Source: Terfezia claveryi
Taxonomy: Eukaryota > Ascomycota > Pezizomycetes > Pezizales > Pezizaceae
Direction: 5' to 3'
DNA: 64,000 nucleotides
Assembly (NCBI GenBank): GCA_015179025.1
Contig: WHUX01000123.1
Location: 62,001-126,000 of the forward strand
Below, piece after piece: positions 1 to 10,328 of the stretch. The position numbers and the translations under genes are program-made. Under the pieces are notes generated by a model. It was not told where the DNA came from and searched no databases. It was given only the letters and a program-made list of their open reading frames with translations. Position 1 is the stretch's first letter, and each line of letters opens with the position of its first letter.

Positions 1-2891
1 ACACTATTCTAGTTTATACTTTGCTGCATATGTGTCGTGTATATATGTATAAATACTGTATATATGCGTGGCTTATCTGAAAGTTGCCACTATCTACGAT
101 AATAACGTAGAAGGAAGAATATATGATTTGTTTCTAGCTTATAATATATTGATATTGTATCTAGGGAGCTAGAGACTTGAGACTTATTACTTATATCAGG
201 ATTCTAGCCAACATTTAAGATCGCTGACTTCAGGGTAACACCAAAAAGAGCCAGCTTGACTTAATCATAATAATGTCATAAAGAGGGAGGGGTTAAGACA
301 TTAGCTTGTGGAATATGGGAGCAGGGGTTTTGCGTATAACTATTATTTTCATTTGTGTGTAAGGGGTAGTCTGGCCAACCAGACTATGTAAAGGGGTAGG
401 TTTATGTGCGATGTTGCGAATGTTAGCCTAACCGAGGCTCAGACCTTAGTAGTAGTGTGTGTAGCTAGCTGTCTTGAGTAACTGTATTTCTCTGTGAAGA
501 TTTCCTGCGGTGATCGTTGGTCTAGTGACTATAGTGGTTTCTATATTTGTATCCTTCTTTAATAGCAGCTCCACGACGTCTAAATGTCCTTTCTGTGCGG
601 TAATGTAGAGTGCCCCCCTTCCTGTGAGGTATGGTTACTTTAGTGCCATAGGGAGGGCTGGGTCTCCATAGAGATATAAGTCATTTTGTGGATTCGCTGT
701 ATTTGCTAGATTCCGTAGAATCTGAGCTCTATCAAATACCTGGCGCAATCAAGCCATCGGTGTAATAATTCTCTAAATATTTGATTCTCTCTTCCCTGTT
801 TCCACCACTCGGTGTAGGTGGTTATATTAGGGTATTTGGTGTGCGTTTGAGGTGGCAAGGTAAGACCTTAATAGTGAGGGGCCATATCCAGATATGTTTC
901 TGCGGTAACTCTGTCACGTTTACCACTCGGAAAAAAGTTCAATGTAAATTAGTCTCGTGACTAGTTGCACTGGAATTCACCAGGGCAAGGGATGAAACTG
1001 TTTGTAAAGTTCAACCTAGTCTGGTTAAGTTCAACCATAGTCGACGAATATAATTCGGTTGTTTCCGGTCTCAATCTTTTGGTCCATGTGACTCTTCCAA
1101 CGAACTTTTGGAGCACAGAAGTGTACCAAGACATCTCCTCCGTCATCTCCACGCTGTCCCCTCCCCAGTTCTTCCTTCTCCTTGGTATAGTAGATCACGG
1201 CAATAACTTGTCCACCAACATTGAGCTAACTCTGAAACAGCATTTGAGCACGCTCAGTGGGTGTTGTTGCTTTTGGCCAGTTGATGCTCGACCCAATTGC
1301 TTGGAGTCAAGTTCGACATTTCTCTACCTAGGTCAATCTATCCGCAACCAGCGGCGGCAAGAGCTGCTCAAACCTCGCCATTTGTGGCCTTGACTTCGGG
1401 GACAAATGTGGAGCTCGATTCAGTGGATGCAGAGCTGGTTGCTTTGGTAGATCTAAGGGGCGTTACATTGCTCATAAAAGCCTTTATCAACCTCTGTAAA
1501 TCCTCTCTTATTGCAGCTTTCGTTCATTCAAGTATGTTTTGATGAGTCTCCAGGAGCCGTAAAATCAACTACAAACCTGAAAGTCGCACACCTTTTGGAT
1601 ATTTTTTTGGTAAGGTTATCCCTCATTACCTCTCCAATCCACCTTCTCTTTTTTCACCCCTACCGGCCCTTTGATATTCACTGCGAACCTCCTCCATGCC
1701 CTGTGCCACCGTCTTCTCTTTTTTTTCACTCCCCCCATCTCTGACTTGCATAATTCTAGTCTTCGACGACGTTCACTGATTATTGACCTAACATTTTCCA
1801 TTACCTACTCAGAAGTCACCGGACCTCTTCAACTCTCGTAGCTCACCCAACAAGTCGACTTGCTGTGCTGTTGCCTTTAATGCCGTATCGAAAGCGTGCA
1901 TGCAACTCTGGTATATGTCTTTATGTCTCATAAGTAACCGCAGCAACCTCTACTACCTGCCACTGCGGATAGGAGATCCAGCCAGGGAACGTTTGGTGAG
2001 AGACTGGATGTAACTGAAACATGGATTGAGTTCAGGGTAATAGGTTGTCTATACAATTAGGGTTCAGCTAACTGGCCCTGCTCGCGAAAGGGGAGTGGGG
2101 GGGGGGGTCCCAAAAAAGAGCCTCTCGCCAAGCTTTGGCGTTCTAGAAGATCAGATAAGAAAGGGATACTCCCCACATGCTAATCGAAACAGCAGGTAAA
2201 AAGCATCAACACAACCTACCAACCACACCCCCATGTCCACCCTAAATAGACCCACTATATTTCTCTCAACATACCAGATATTTTTACCTTGACCTCTAAA
2301 CTCATTTTTTGGTAAATTAAATAGCCCTCCCCCAAAAAATAAATAAATAAATAAATCTACCCTTTTCCTTTTTTATTTCCTCCTCCTATCCCCTTCTATT
2401 CCTGCCAGCACCTCAGGTCCGGGGTAAATACCGGCCAGCCCGGTTCAGTTCCGCTGCGACGTTGTCGAAATTTTTTCGTGTCCACATATACCCGCCCTAC
2501 CTACCAACCTTCACTCTTGCTTAGCAGTGGCCCACGGGTTTACATAGTCATGGAAAGTCGCTGAGTCTTGGTTATATTGAGACCCATAATACCCAACCGG
2601 GGAGCTTTGAAAACGAATTACCCTGAATCCCAACCGACACTGACTGGCTTTTATCATCTAGCAACAAATACGCCGGCCGAGAAATATAGTGAGTCGATGG
2701 TACAAAGAAAAAATAAAGAATTATATTTACGTTATCTACTTATTCATGAGCCAATAAAGTTCGTCATAAAACCTCATAAAAAACGCCACTGTTGTGAACT
2801 CTCTCTCATACCCTCGATACCACATGCTATCGAACCCCCCCCGTACACACCCAAAAAGCTCCGCAAGCACCCAATCACCGCACCCCTAACC
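1..2891. other. Gene-poor region left of EXO84
   Basis: No convincing gene was found here apart from an ankyrin relic near 500-790. Open frames at 965-1393 and 1297-1542 show no recognisable domain and no plausible splice-joined extension. The stretch has an ATAA/AAAT microsatellite near 2338-2356, a G-run near 2096-2107, a palindromic copy of a dispersed motif at 367-386, and three of the nine TTCAGGGTAA motif copies (229, 2031, 2618). Confidence 0.6.
480..790 (-). pseudogene. Decayed ankyrin-repeat gene fragment
   Basis: On the minus strand, translation around 545-640 gives an almost canonical ankyrin repeat (GRGALYITAQKGHLDVVELL, followed by LKKDTNI). A second, weaker ankyrin-like helix (ARYLIEL) lies further upstream near 730-750 in a different frame. 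The frames are interrupted by stops, and no start codon, exon chain or complete repeat array surrounds them. Ankyrin proteins, often fused to NACHT/NLR domains in filamentous fungi, expand and decay readily, so I read this as the remnant of such a gene. The ankyrin identification is seen in the sequence. Membership of an NLR-type protein is only inference. Confidence 0.5.
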
Positions 2892-5148
2892 CTACCACCA
2901 CCTCCCTCTTCTCGACCATGCCTCCCCCTCCCACCCCAACTCCCACCTCTGCCAACCCCTCTCCCAACCCCCCTTCCCCCCTTCTCCCCCTTCTCCAGCC
3001 CTAAACAAATCCAACCCCACTTCAACCAGCATCCCTGCATGCTCCCTCACCACCTCCTCACACCTCCCCTTCACTTCCTTCCCCTCCTCCTCCACCCCCT
3101 CCAACTGCCTCCTGAACAGCTCCACGAACCCCCATATCTCCTCCCTTGCCCACTTAACCATCGCCGAACTCCCCCCATTCCCAAAACACGCCAAAAACAC
3201 CTCCGCCGTGTTCCTCACCAGCGTGAATCGCACAAGTGCGATTTGAGAGATATATCCTACTACATCGCCTTCAAACGTGACTTGCCTAGTCCTCTTCCTA
3301 ATCACATCACTTTTTGCGCTCAGGAGGGTCTCCCGTGCGCGGTCCTCGTAGCCGAGGCGGGTTAGCCACGTGACTGTATCTTTCACCACAGATTTTCTAG
3401 CGATGTTAGAGACGAGTTCGGTGGTGATGAGTGTAGCTAGGCGCTGTGCTCTTTCATCGAGTTTAATCCCTACCAAATCTGCAGCGAGGAGGTTATTTTT
3501 CGATAATTGCGTTGCCAGGAGGCGGAGAGATTCAATAAGTTTAACGGCTGCCTCGAATCGGCGATGTGCAATCCTCATGTCCAAATCATCCATTTGCATT
3601 TCAACCCAGCGCAAATTCCGCGGTTGTCCGTCAAAATGGAATAATATACTTGGCTGGTCCTTCGACATTGTCTCTGTAAGATTTTTCAGCAGCTCCCCCT
3701 GCGAAAGGAGTGCTGGGTCGCGAGAGGTTAAGTATGTGAGGGAGTCCCGCATGCGGTGTTTATCCTCGCTCTCCGCCCTCAGCGCTTTTTTAAGCTCCTC
3801 TGCTGTTTTTTTGAATGCAAGTAGGAGTTTGACTTTCAAATCTTTATTTTCGTTGCGAAAGACAAAGGACTCCTTTCCGACACGGATATTGATAGCGTTC
3901 GAAACTGACTCTGCTCCCTTGCGAGGTTTTGTCGATTCCCCCGTGGGGGAGAGATCGACCATTTCGATTTCGACGAGTGGCCAGCAGCGCTCCGCGACGA
4001 GTTTGACCATCGGGCCTGAGTTGCGGGGGTCGATTGGCTTATTCGGGTCGACGCGTTTACGCTTTTTGGCAGCGAGGAGGAGATGGTCGTTTAGGAGGAC
4101 CATATGGACATGCCTTCTGGGTTTCCAGGTAGCTGCGTTGAGCTCAATCCAGTCTCTGCTTTCGATGAGGATGTGTCTTCCTGGGACTGCGGGGAGGAAT
4201 TTTTGGGCGCCTTCGACTTGGCTCCAGAGAGCTTGGAGGTGTGTCATGTGGAGGACGGTGAGGTCAGCAATTGAGGAGCGGTTGGCGGCTTTTCGAGATT
4301 TGGATGGGGCGAGAAACATGTCTGAGTTTTGCGAGGAGGTGAGGGCCGCGGAGCCGGGGATATCGGGTTCCAGTTTGAGGGAGGAGGTGGTGTTGTGGAG
4401 ATCGTTGAGCAGGGACCGGAGAGACCGCATCTCAGATTTGACTTTGTCGATTTCTTTGGAAATTAGGATGAATTGAGTGCGGTTTACAAAGACGTTTTTT
4501 TGTAGGTCGGAGGAGGTGCGGCGGCGGGAGTCTTTGAGTTGCGAGAGGTAGGCTTTTATTTCGGCATCGGTGGCGTTGGCGAGTATCTTCTGGACATCTG
4601 TAGTGGAGAGAGAGAGGGGGGGAGTTTTAGTATGGAAGGGGCTGGTATTTGGAGTGGGTCGACATACATTGCTCGGGACTGAACCCCATATCCCGGAATG
4701 CATCCAGGTCGACTTCGAGGTCCTGGCCTTTCGCGGCGACTTGTTGTTTGCGGGATAGGCTTCCAGGGAGCTGGGAAAGGTCTGGAATCACGGGCATAGC
4801 GGGAACGTCACCGGCCTCCCCGGGGAGAACATAGCGGGTGGACATGCGGCGCTTGACCATGTCTGCGACTTTTTGGCGGTCGCGGTTTGCAATGCGGGGG
4901 GGGGAAGCGGGGCCGGTAGGGAGTTTGGCACCGGGCATAGGGGGCATGGGGATTTGCCTGGTTGATAGTGGGGGGGTTGGTTAGCTGGAGAGCCTATGGA
5001 GAGGTGGGGGGAGGAGGGAGCCTAAGACTCAATGGCTATGAATGGAGAGGGAAGCTCACCGCGGGGGGCCGATCACGGGCTTTGCATTGACTGTTTTCCG
5101 CTTTCGAAGGGATATGCCCTTCTTTGCGTGTGGGTTCTTTTCCGACAT
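2892..5148 (-). CDS. EXO84: Exocyst complex component EXO84
   Basis: Three exons on the minus strand: 5148-5060, 4957-4668 and 4597-2892, giving about 694 residues with frames closing at both junctions. Exo84 is a subunit of the octameric exocyst, which tethers secretory vesicles to the plasma membrane before SNARE fusion. The N-terminus is basic and short (MSEKNPHAKKG). The Vps51/Exo84-type coiled coil follows at about residues 125-200 (VQKILANATDAEIKAYLSQL). A PH-like domain lies at about 265-390 (around HVHMVLLNDHLLLAAKKRKR), and then the helical C-terminal half. The last 40 residues are Gly/Glu/Trp-rich. The ATG at 5148 is chosen because it opens a small first exon that joins in frame to the conserved part. 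It is divergent from TOM20, with 660 bp between the starts. The long open frames on the opposite strand (2568-3365, 3370-4476) are shadows. Confidence 0.93.
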
Positions 5149-5808
5149 GGTGGGCTGTGGTAGGAGGGCGGATCAGCTGGCTTGCAGTTGTTATCGAGAG
5201 GAGCTTGGAGGTGATGGCGAGGCGGGCTCCAAGTGTTCTGTGGCTCGATTGTCTGTGGCTCCTCGGCGCCGCTTAGTCACCCCTGCGCCATCCCGGCCCC
5301 GCCCCAGCTCGCCCACCAGCCCCGCTACATACCGCCCACTAGCCCCGCCAAACGAATAGCCCCAGCCACCGTGGCCAGTGGAGGCCAATGATGCAAATAG
5401 TTTCCCGAGTGGACGCAGCCATTGGCCCAGCAGATCTGCAGCACCGCGACACCGAAGCAGCACGGAATAAAGCGTACGGTTGGCTTTCCCAGGCGCCCGC
5501 ACTGCAGTAAATTGCCCCTCGTCCTCCAGCAAATACACTGCAGTCAAGCCATTCGCCGGACAATTCTCCCTGGTTGGCCTGCGGAAGGGTTACCGTAGAG
5601 TGTGGAATCAGAGTTTCGCCGAAGAGTGTCCACCACAGTCCTCGTACAACCCCCAGAACTCTCACTCAGTACCGGTACCGGCCCAAGCCAGCTGCCTGTT
5701 ATACACAGCCCGTCCTGTCTCACCTATTCCCCCCCCCGTCGATACATCCAAAAATTTAAAAAACAAAATTTTTGAAAACGAAAAAAAGAAAAAGAGAAAA
5801 AAAGGAAA
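5149..5808. promoter_or_regulatory. Divergent promoter region EXO84 / TOM20
   Basis: 660 bp lie between two divergent start codons. The half nearer EXO84 is GC-rich. The 50 bp before the TOM20 ATG are very A-rich (AAAAAAGAAAAAG type), as often seen in fungal 5' UTRs. Open frames on both strands (5191-5547 and 5339-5665 minus, 5480-5848 plus) show no family resemblance and are treated as chance frames. Confidence 0.55.
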
Positions 5809-6648
5809 ATGGTGCAGACATCAACTATTGTTGCTACAACTGCTGTGACGGTGCTTACACTAGGAGCCGGTGCGTCGACGTCCTGGCCTCCCTCCTGGCC
5901 CCTTACTTCAGGATTGCATATTTCGAATGTGGTACATTGCTAACATGGTCTCATCGTTCCTGCAGCTTGTACGTACCCTCCCCGGAACAATTGACGGTTA
6001 CCGTACCACGAAGCCCGTCGGAGGGCAATCGAAGCAATTGTCAGATAAGTTAGCTGAGTGGGTTCAGTCGCTGACACTCTGCCTCTTACAGACGCCATCT
6101 ACTTCGATTACAGACGCCGCCACGACCCCGAATTCCGCAAAGCCCTCAAGCGCGACCGCAAGCGACATGCCCGTTCCGAGCGAGCACAGCAAGCTGCCGC
6201 CAGCGCCCAGCAGCGGGAGGTTGTCGCAAAGGCCGTCCGACAGGTACAGCTCGAGGGATTCCCGGTCGACGTAGAAGAAAAAGAGGTGTACTTCATGCAG
6301 GAGGTGGCACAGGGTGAGGTGTTGTGCCAGGAGGGTACGTTCAACCCTACCGTGCAGGTGGATGACGACTGATGGTATTTTACTTGCAGGCCCTGAGCGT
6401 GCCCTCGAGGCTGCCCTCGCATTCTATAAGGCCTTGAAGGTCTACCCCCAACCCGGGGAACTGATCTCCATCTACGACAAGACCGTACCAAAGGTAACTC
6501 CCCACCACCTCTCACGTCCAACCCATACAATTGAACTAACACCGCTTCCCAGCACGTCCTCGACATCCTCGCCGAAATGATTGCTACAGACGGCTCCATT
6601 CAACTCGGCAGTGCCCCCCTGAGAGAAGCTGGTTTGGGTGTTGAGTAA
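5809..6648 (+). CDS. TOM20: Mitochondrial import receptor subunit TOM20, with a 3-nt exon
   Basis: Proposed exons: 5809-5869, 5966-5968, 6092-6334, 6390-6493 and 6553-6648, giving 168 residues. Tom20 is the presequence receptor of the outer-membrane TOM complex. The N-terminal membrane anchor (residues about 5-25) is followed by the family's basic linker [20 protein letters not shown]. The cytosolic TPR-like receptor domain then contains [20 protein letters not shown]. Joining exon 1 directly to 6092 keeps the frame but puts Asp next to the anchor (GADAIYF). Including CTT at 5966-5968 gives GAAYAIYFDY, which is the form expected for fungal Tom20. Each of the two flanking introns (96 and 123 nt) has its own GTGCGT or GTACGT donor and CTAAC or CTGAC branch site. 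TOM20 is single-copy and essential in many fungi. The other exons are secure, and the 3-nt exon is a strong inference. Confidence 0.92.
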
Positions 6649-7528
6649 GAGTCGCCTGCCAAATAGCCCGCTAGATTGTAAAGAAGCTCGAGCGTGGGTT
6701 GTGGTGATGCAAGAGAATTGTTATCTTGCGTTAGTTGCATCGAAAGGGTTGGCCTCTATTTCCGTTTCTTCTTTTTTTCTTGTTGCCGTTTTGGTTGCAT
6801 CTCCTACTCTTGATGTGTGATGTGATGTGATTTTTTTTATTTTTTGCTTACCTCCATGGGCTGTATGGATATGGCTGGGTGGTGCTCTGTGGAGCTGCCT
6901 GCAGTCGGTTGGGTGGGATGGTACAGTATAAAAGGGGGTTTGGCTGCAGTGGGCGGAGGGAAACTTGTAAATGTGCGAATACATTTGATAGAACGATGCT
7001 CAGAGCCAGGGGTGATCCCGAGTCAATGTTGGCCGTACAAGAAGGGGTTGTTAGCAGGGGCAAGGGGGTATGGAACTTACCCTGAGCTGGCCTACGGGGG
7101 CGAGCGACAGTTTGCAGTTACATAGTGGCTGGGTCAATCCAAAGTAGTCGCATTGGATCGGCTCACCGGCGAGGTAGGTTATATGGCTACTCTGGCAAGA
7201 TGAGGTTGTCAACGAGTTGGGTATAGTGAGTTAGTTACACCAATCTATGCACGTATCATACGTACATGAGTCTACGTACTTCAAACTCCGTTACATCAAT
7301 CTACAGGCCAGTTCATTGGCCTCCATCTCCCCACATTTTACCATCTTACCAGGTCCTTGTCTGCGTGACCTGACCCTGGCTGGCATGTAGCGAGCGACGA
7401 AACTCACATCAGCAACCACACCACACCAACGAGCAACCTTCCCCCACGAGCAACTCCAACTCCCCCCCCAGCAACTCCCCCCCCCTCTTCCAAACGAGCA
7501 CCTCCCTCCCCCACGAGCACCGTCAAAG
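6649..7528. other. Intergenic TOM20 - APL6
   Basis: 880 bp of spacer carrying the TOM20 3' UTR and the APL6 promoter. The 80 bp before the APL6 start are C-rich on the plus strand (CCCCCC...CAACTCC runs). A near-copy of the dispersed motif (TTACCCTGAG) lies at 7077-7086. No gene was recognised. Confidence 0.5.
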
Positions 7529-10328
7529 ATGGAGTCGCTAGCACGAATATCAAACATGCTCGAAACCGCCCGAGACCTCACTCTCGAGGCCGCCCAATCA
7601 GCCTCTGCAGCCGGCCGCAGGAAGGACCTACTCGGTCTCGGCCCAAAAGCATTGACCGTGCAAGAAACCCGGAAGCTCCTAAACTCCCGAATGGACCGCG
7701 AGGTGCTCGAGGGCCTGAAGCGGGTCATTGAGGTACATTCCCTACCTTACCTGGCTACCTATCCAGCCCAGACAGCTCGACTGACATACCCTCCCCCCCC
7801 CTTCCAAACTTCCTTTGACAACTAGTAGTCCCTCTTCCGTGGATCCGACTGTTCAGAGTTCTTCCCCGACGTAATCAAAAACGTCGCCTCCCCCATTCTC
7901 GAAATCAAAAAACTCGTCTACATCTACCTCCTCCGCTATGCCGAGTCTGAGCCCGATCTCGCTCTTCTCTCCATCAACACCATCCAAAAGTCACTTACAG
8001 ACCAAAACCCCCTCATCCGCGCAATGGCAATCAGAGTCATGTCCGGCATCCGCGTCCCTGTCATATCGCAAATCGTCGCCCTGGCAATTAAGAAATGCGT
8101 TACTGATATGTCGCCCTACGTGCGGAAATCTGCTGCCCTAGCAATTCCAAAGTGTTACCGACTGGACCCGGGAACGCTGGGCTTATTGACGGAGAATTTG
8201 GGAACGTTGCTGGGGGATAAAAGTTATTTTGTAGTTGGTGCGGCAGTGATGGCGTTTTTGGAGGTGTGCCCCGAGAAGCTGGATTTGGTGCATAAGCATT
8301 ATAGGGGGTTGTGTAAGATGCTGGTGGAGATGGATGAGTGGGGCCAGTTGGCGGTGGTCAATCTCTTGACGATTTATGCGAGGAAATGTTTCCCCCAAGT
8401 CAAGCATCATGGTAATGAAGAGATATATGTGATGGATCCAGATTTGGAGCTTTTTTTGGAAAAATGTAAATTGCTTTTGCATAGTAGGAACAGTGCTGTG
8501 AGTTGCCCCCCCTCCCCTTTCCCTAGTCTCCCAGTCATCCTGTCACTAATTTATATACATACAGGTCATCACCTCCATCGCCAAAGCCTTCCACCACCTC
8601 TCCCCCCCAAACTCCACTACCTACCTCGTCCACATCACCGGCCCTCTCGTCTCCCTCCTCCGCTGCCCCCCCGATATTGCCCACATGTCCCTCATCAACA
8701 TCGTCTCAATCTCCCTCTCACACCCGTCCCTCTTCGCCTCCTATGCAACCCACTTCCTCATCCAACCCTCGCTCGAGCCCTCGCACCTCTGGAAACTCAA
8801 AATGGAAATGCAAACCCTCATGTTCCCCTACTTGAAGAAGCCCTTGCGAAGCTTGATTCTAACAGAATTAGAATACTTTGCCAAAGGGTGGGATAAAGAG
8901 CTAGTCCAGGAGAGTGTTAGGGCGATTGGGAGATGCGCACAAAATGAAAGCGTAGCGGGGAGGGAAAGGGTGGCGAAGAGATGTCTCGGGGTGCTGCTGC
9001 GGCTTGTCACAGAGGATTCGGCTGTGGGAGGGGCGGTGGTGGTGGCGGAGAGTTTGACAGTTATTAGGCATATTATCCAGAGCTATGCTGCGAGAAAGCA
9101 AGGGAGGGGGGAGGAGTATGCGAATATGGTGGTTATTAAGCTGGCAAGAGCGTTGGATACGACGATGCATCCGCAGGCGAGGGCGAGTATTATTTGGTTG
9201 GTGGGGGAGTTTGCAGGGTATTGCTATGATGATGGGGAGGCGAGTGGAGAGGAGGGGAGTGAAAGAGGTAGAGGTGGGAATGGGGGGATGGGCAATATTG
9301 CGGCGGATACGTTGAGGATCCTAGCAAAGGGGTTTGCGGATGAGAGTGAGAGTGTTAGAGGAATGATTGTGTTGTTGGCTGCGAAGGTATATGTTGCTTA
9401 TCTAAATCGTCGGAAGGAGCAGAGAGAGAAGAAGAAAGCAGTAGCTGCTGCTGCTGCGGGAATAGCCGCTTATCCTACCTCCTCCACACCCAATGATCAT
9501 GAGGCGTGGGGAAGCGGTGATGAAGGGTCGGGGGAAGAAGACGACGATGATGAGGAAGATGAGGAATTATCAACCCACCCCATCCCTCTCCTATACACCT
9601 ACCTGCTGCACCTCCTCTCCCGCTATGATACCTCATACGATCTCCGTGACCGAGCGAGACTCTATCGCTCACTGCTCTCTGACCCTCAGAGTACACAGCT
9701 CGCGAGTCTACTATTACAAGCGCCCAAGCCGGCGCCAGAGGCGGGGAGTCCGAGTGAGAGGGTGCTTAAGGACGGGTGGGCTGTGGGGAGTGCGAGCTTG
9801 GCGTTGGGGGTATTGGAGGGGGAGGCAAGTGGGGGGAATGGGGGGGTGAGGGGGTATGTGGGTTTGCCAATGTGGGTTAGGAAGGGGGAGGAGGTGGGAA
9901 GGGAGGTGAGAGAGGTAGGGGGGGGAGAAGTAGAGAGGGGGAGTGCCGCGGCTTTTGGGGGGGGCAGGAAGGTGGTCATTGGGAGGGTGGGGGAGACCGG
10001 TGGGATTATAAGAGGAACAGGGGTTGCAGGGGGGGTGGAGGCGGCAAAGGCGGTAAATGGGAATGTGTCTGGAAATGGGACTGGAGGTGGGAAGGAGGAA
10101 CCGAAGAGTTTAGAGGATTGGTTGGCTAGTGACGGGAGCAGTGGAGGGGATGAATTTGAGGAGGAGGAAGAGGAAGACGGCGAAGAGGACGATGAAGAGG
10201 AAGACGATGAAGACGAAGATGAGGAGGAAGAGGATGAGGAAGAGGAAGAGGAAGAGGAGGAAGACGAGGAGGAAGACGAAAACGAAGCATCGGGTGACGA
10301 GAAAACATACATGTTACCTCAGAGTTGA
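7529..10328 (+). CDS. APL6: AP-3 complex subunit beta (Apl6)
   Basis: Exons 7529-7732, 7829-8497 and 8565-10328, all joining in phase 0, give 878 residues. AP-3 beta is the large adaptin that with delta, mu3 and sigma3 sorts cargo from Golgi/endosome to the vacuole (the ALP pathway). The adaptin HEAT-like solenoid occupies about residues 15-600: the conserved start ARDLTLEAAQSASAAGRRKD, then LVYIYLLRYAESEPDLALLSIN and DMSPYVRKSAALAIPKCY. A Gly/Glu-rich hinge follows. The protein ends in an almost uninterrupted Asp/Glu tract of about 45 residues encoded by GAA/GAG/GAC repeats (10157-10300). No ear domain is seen after it, as is usual in fungal Apl6. Codon use changes towards G-rich in the hinge. 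Open frames on the other strand there are Ser/Pro-rich shadows. Confidence 0.93.

Noticed and set aside
508..540. tRNA-like D-arm string (CGTTGGTCTAGTG)
   Set aside because: No acceptor stem, anticodon arm or GGTTCRANNCC T-arm at the right spacing; the sequence is part of the ankyrin relic.
965..1393. 142-codon plus-strand frame in the left spacer
   Set aside because: No family resemblance, overlaps a frame on the opposite strand and lacks intron-linked partners.
2031..2040. Similarity of the TTCAGGGTAA motif to the I-SceI site end (CAGGGTAAT)
   Set aside because: Only part of the 18-bp homing site matches, and no homing endonuclease or group I intron is present.
2568..4476. Long plus-strand frames of 265 and 368 codons
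   Set aside because: They are antisense to the conserved EXO84 exon, are Pro-rich or Arg/Ser-rich, and show no domain.
5191..5665. Two overlapping minus-strand frames in the EXO84/TOM20 promoter
   Set aside because: GC-rich chance frames with no recognisable family and located where the promoters and leaders should be.
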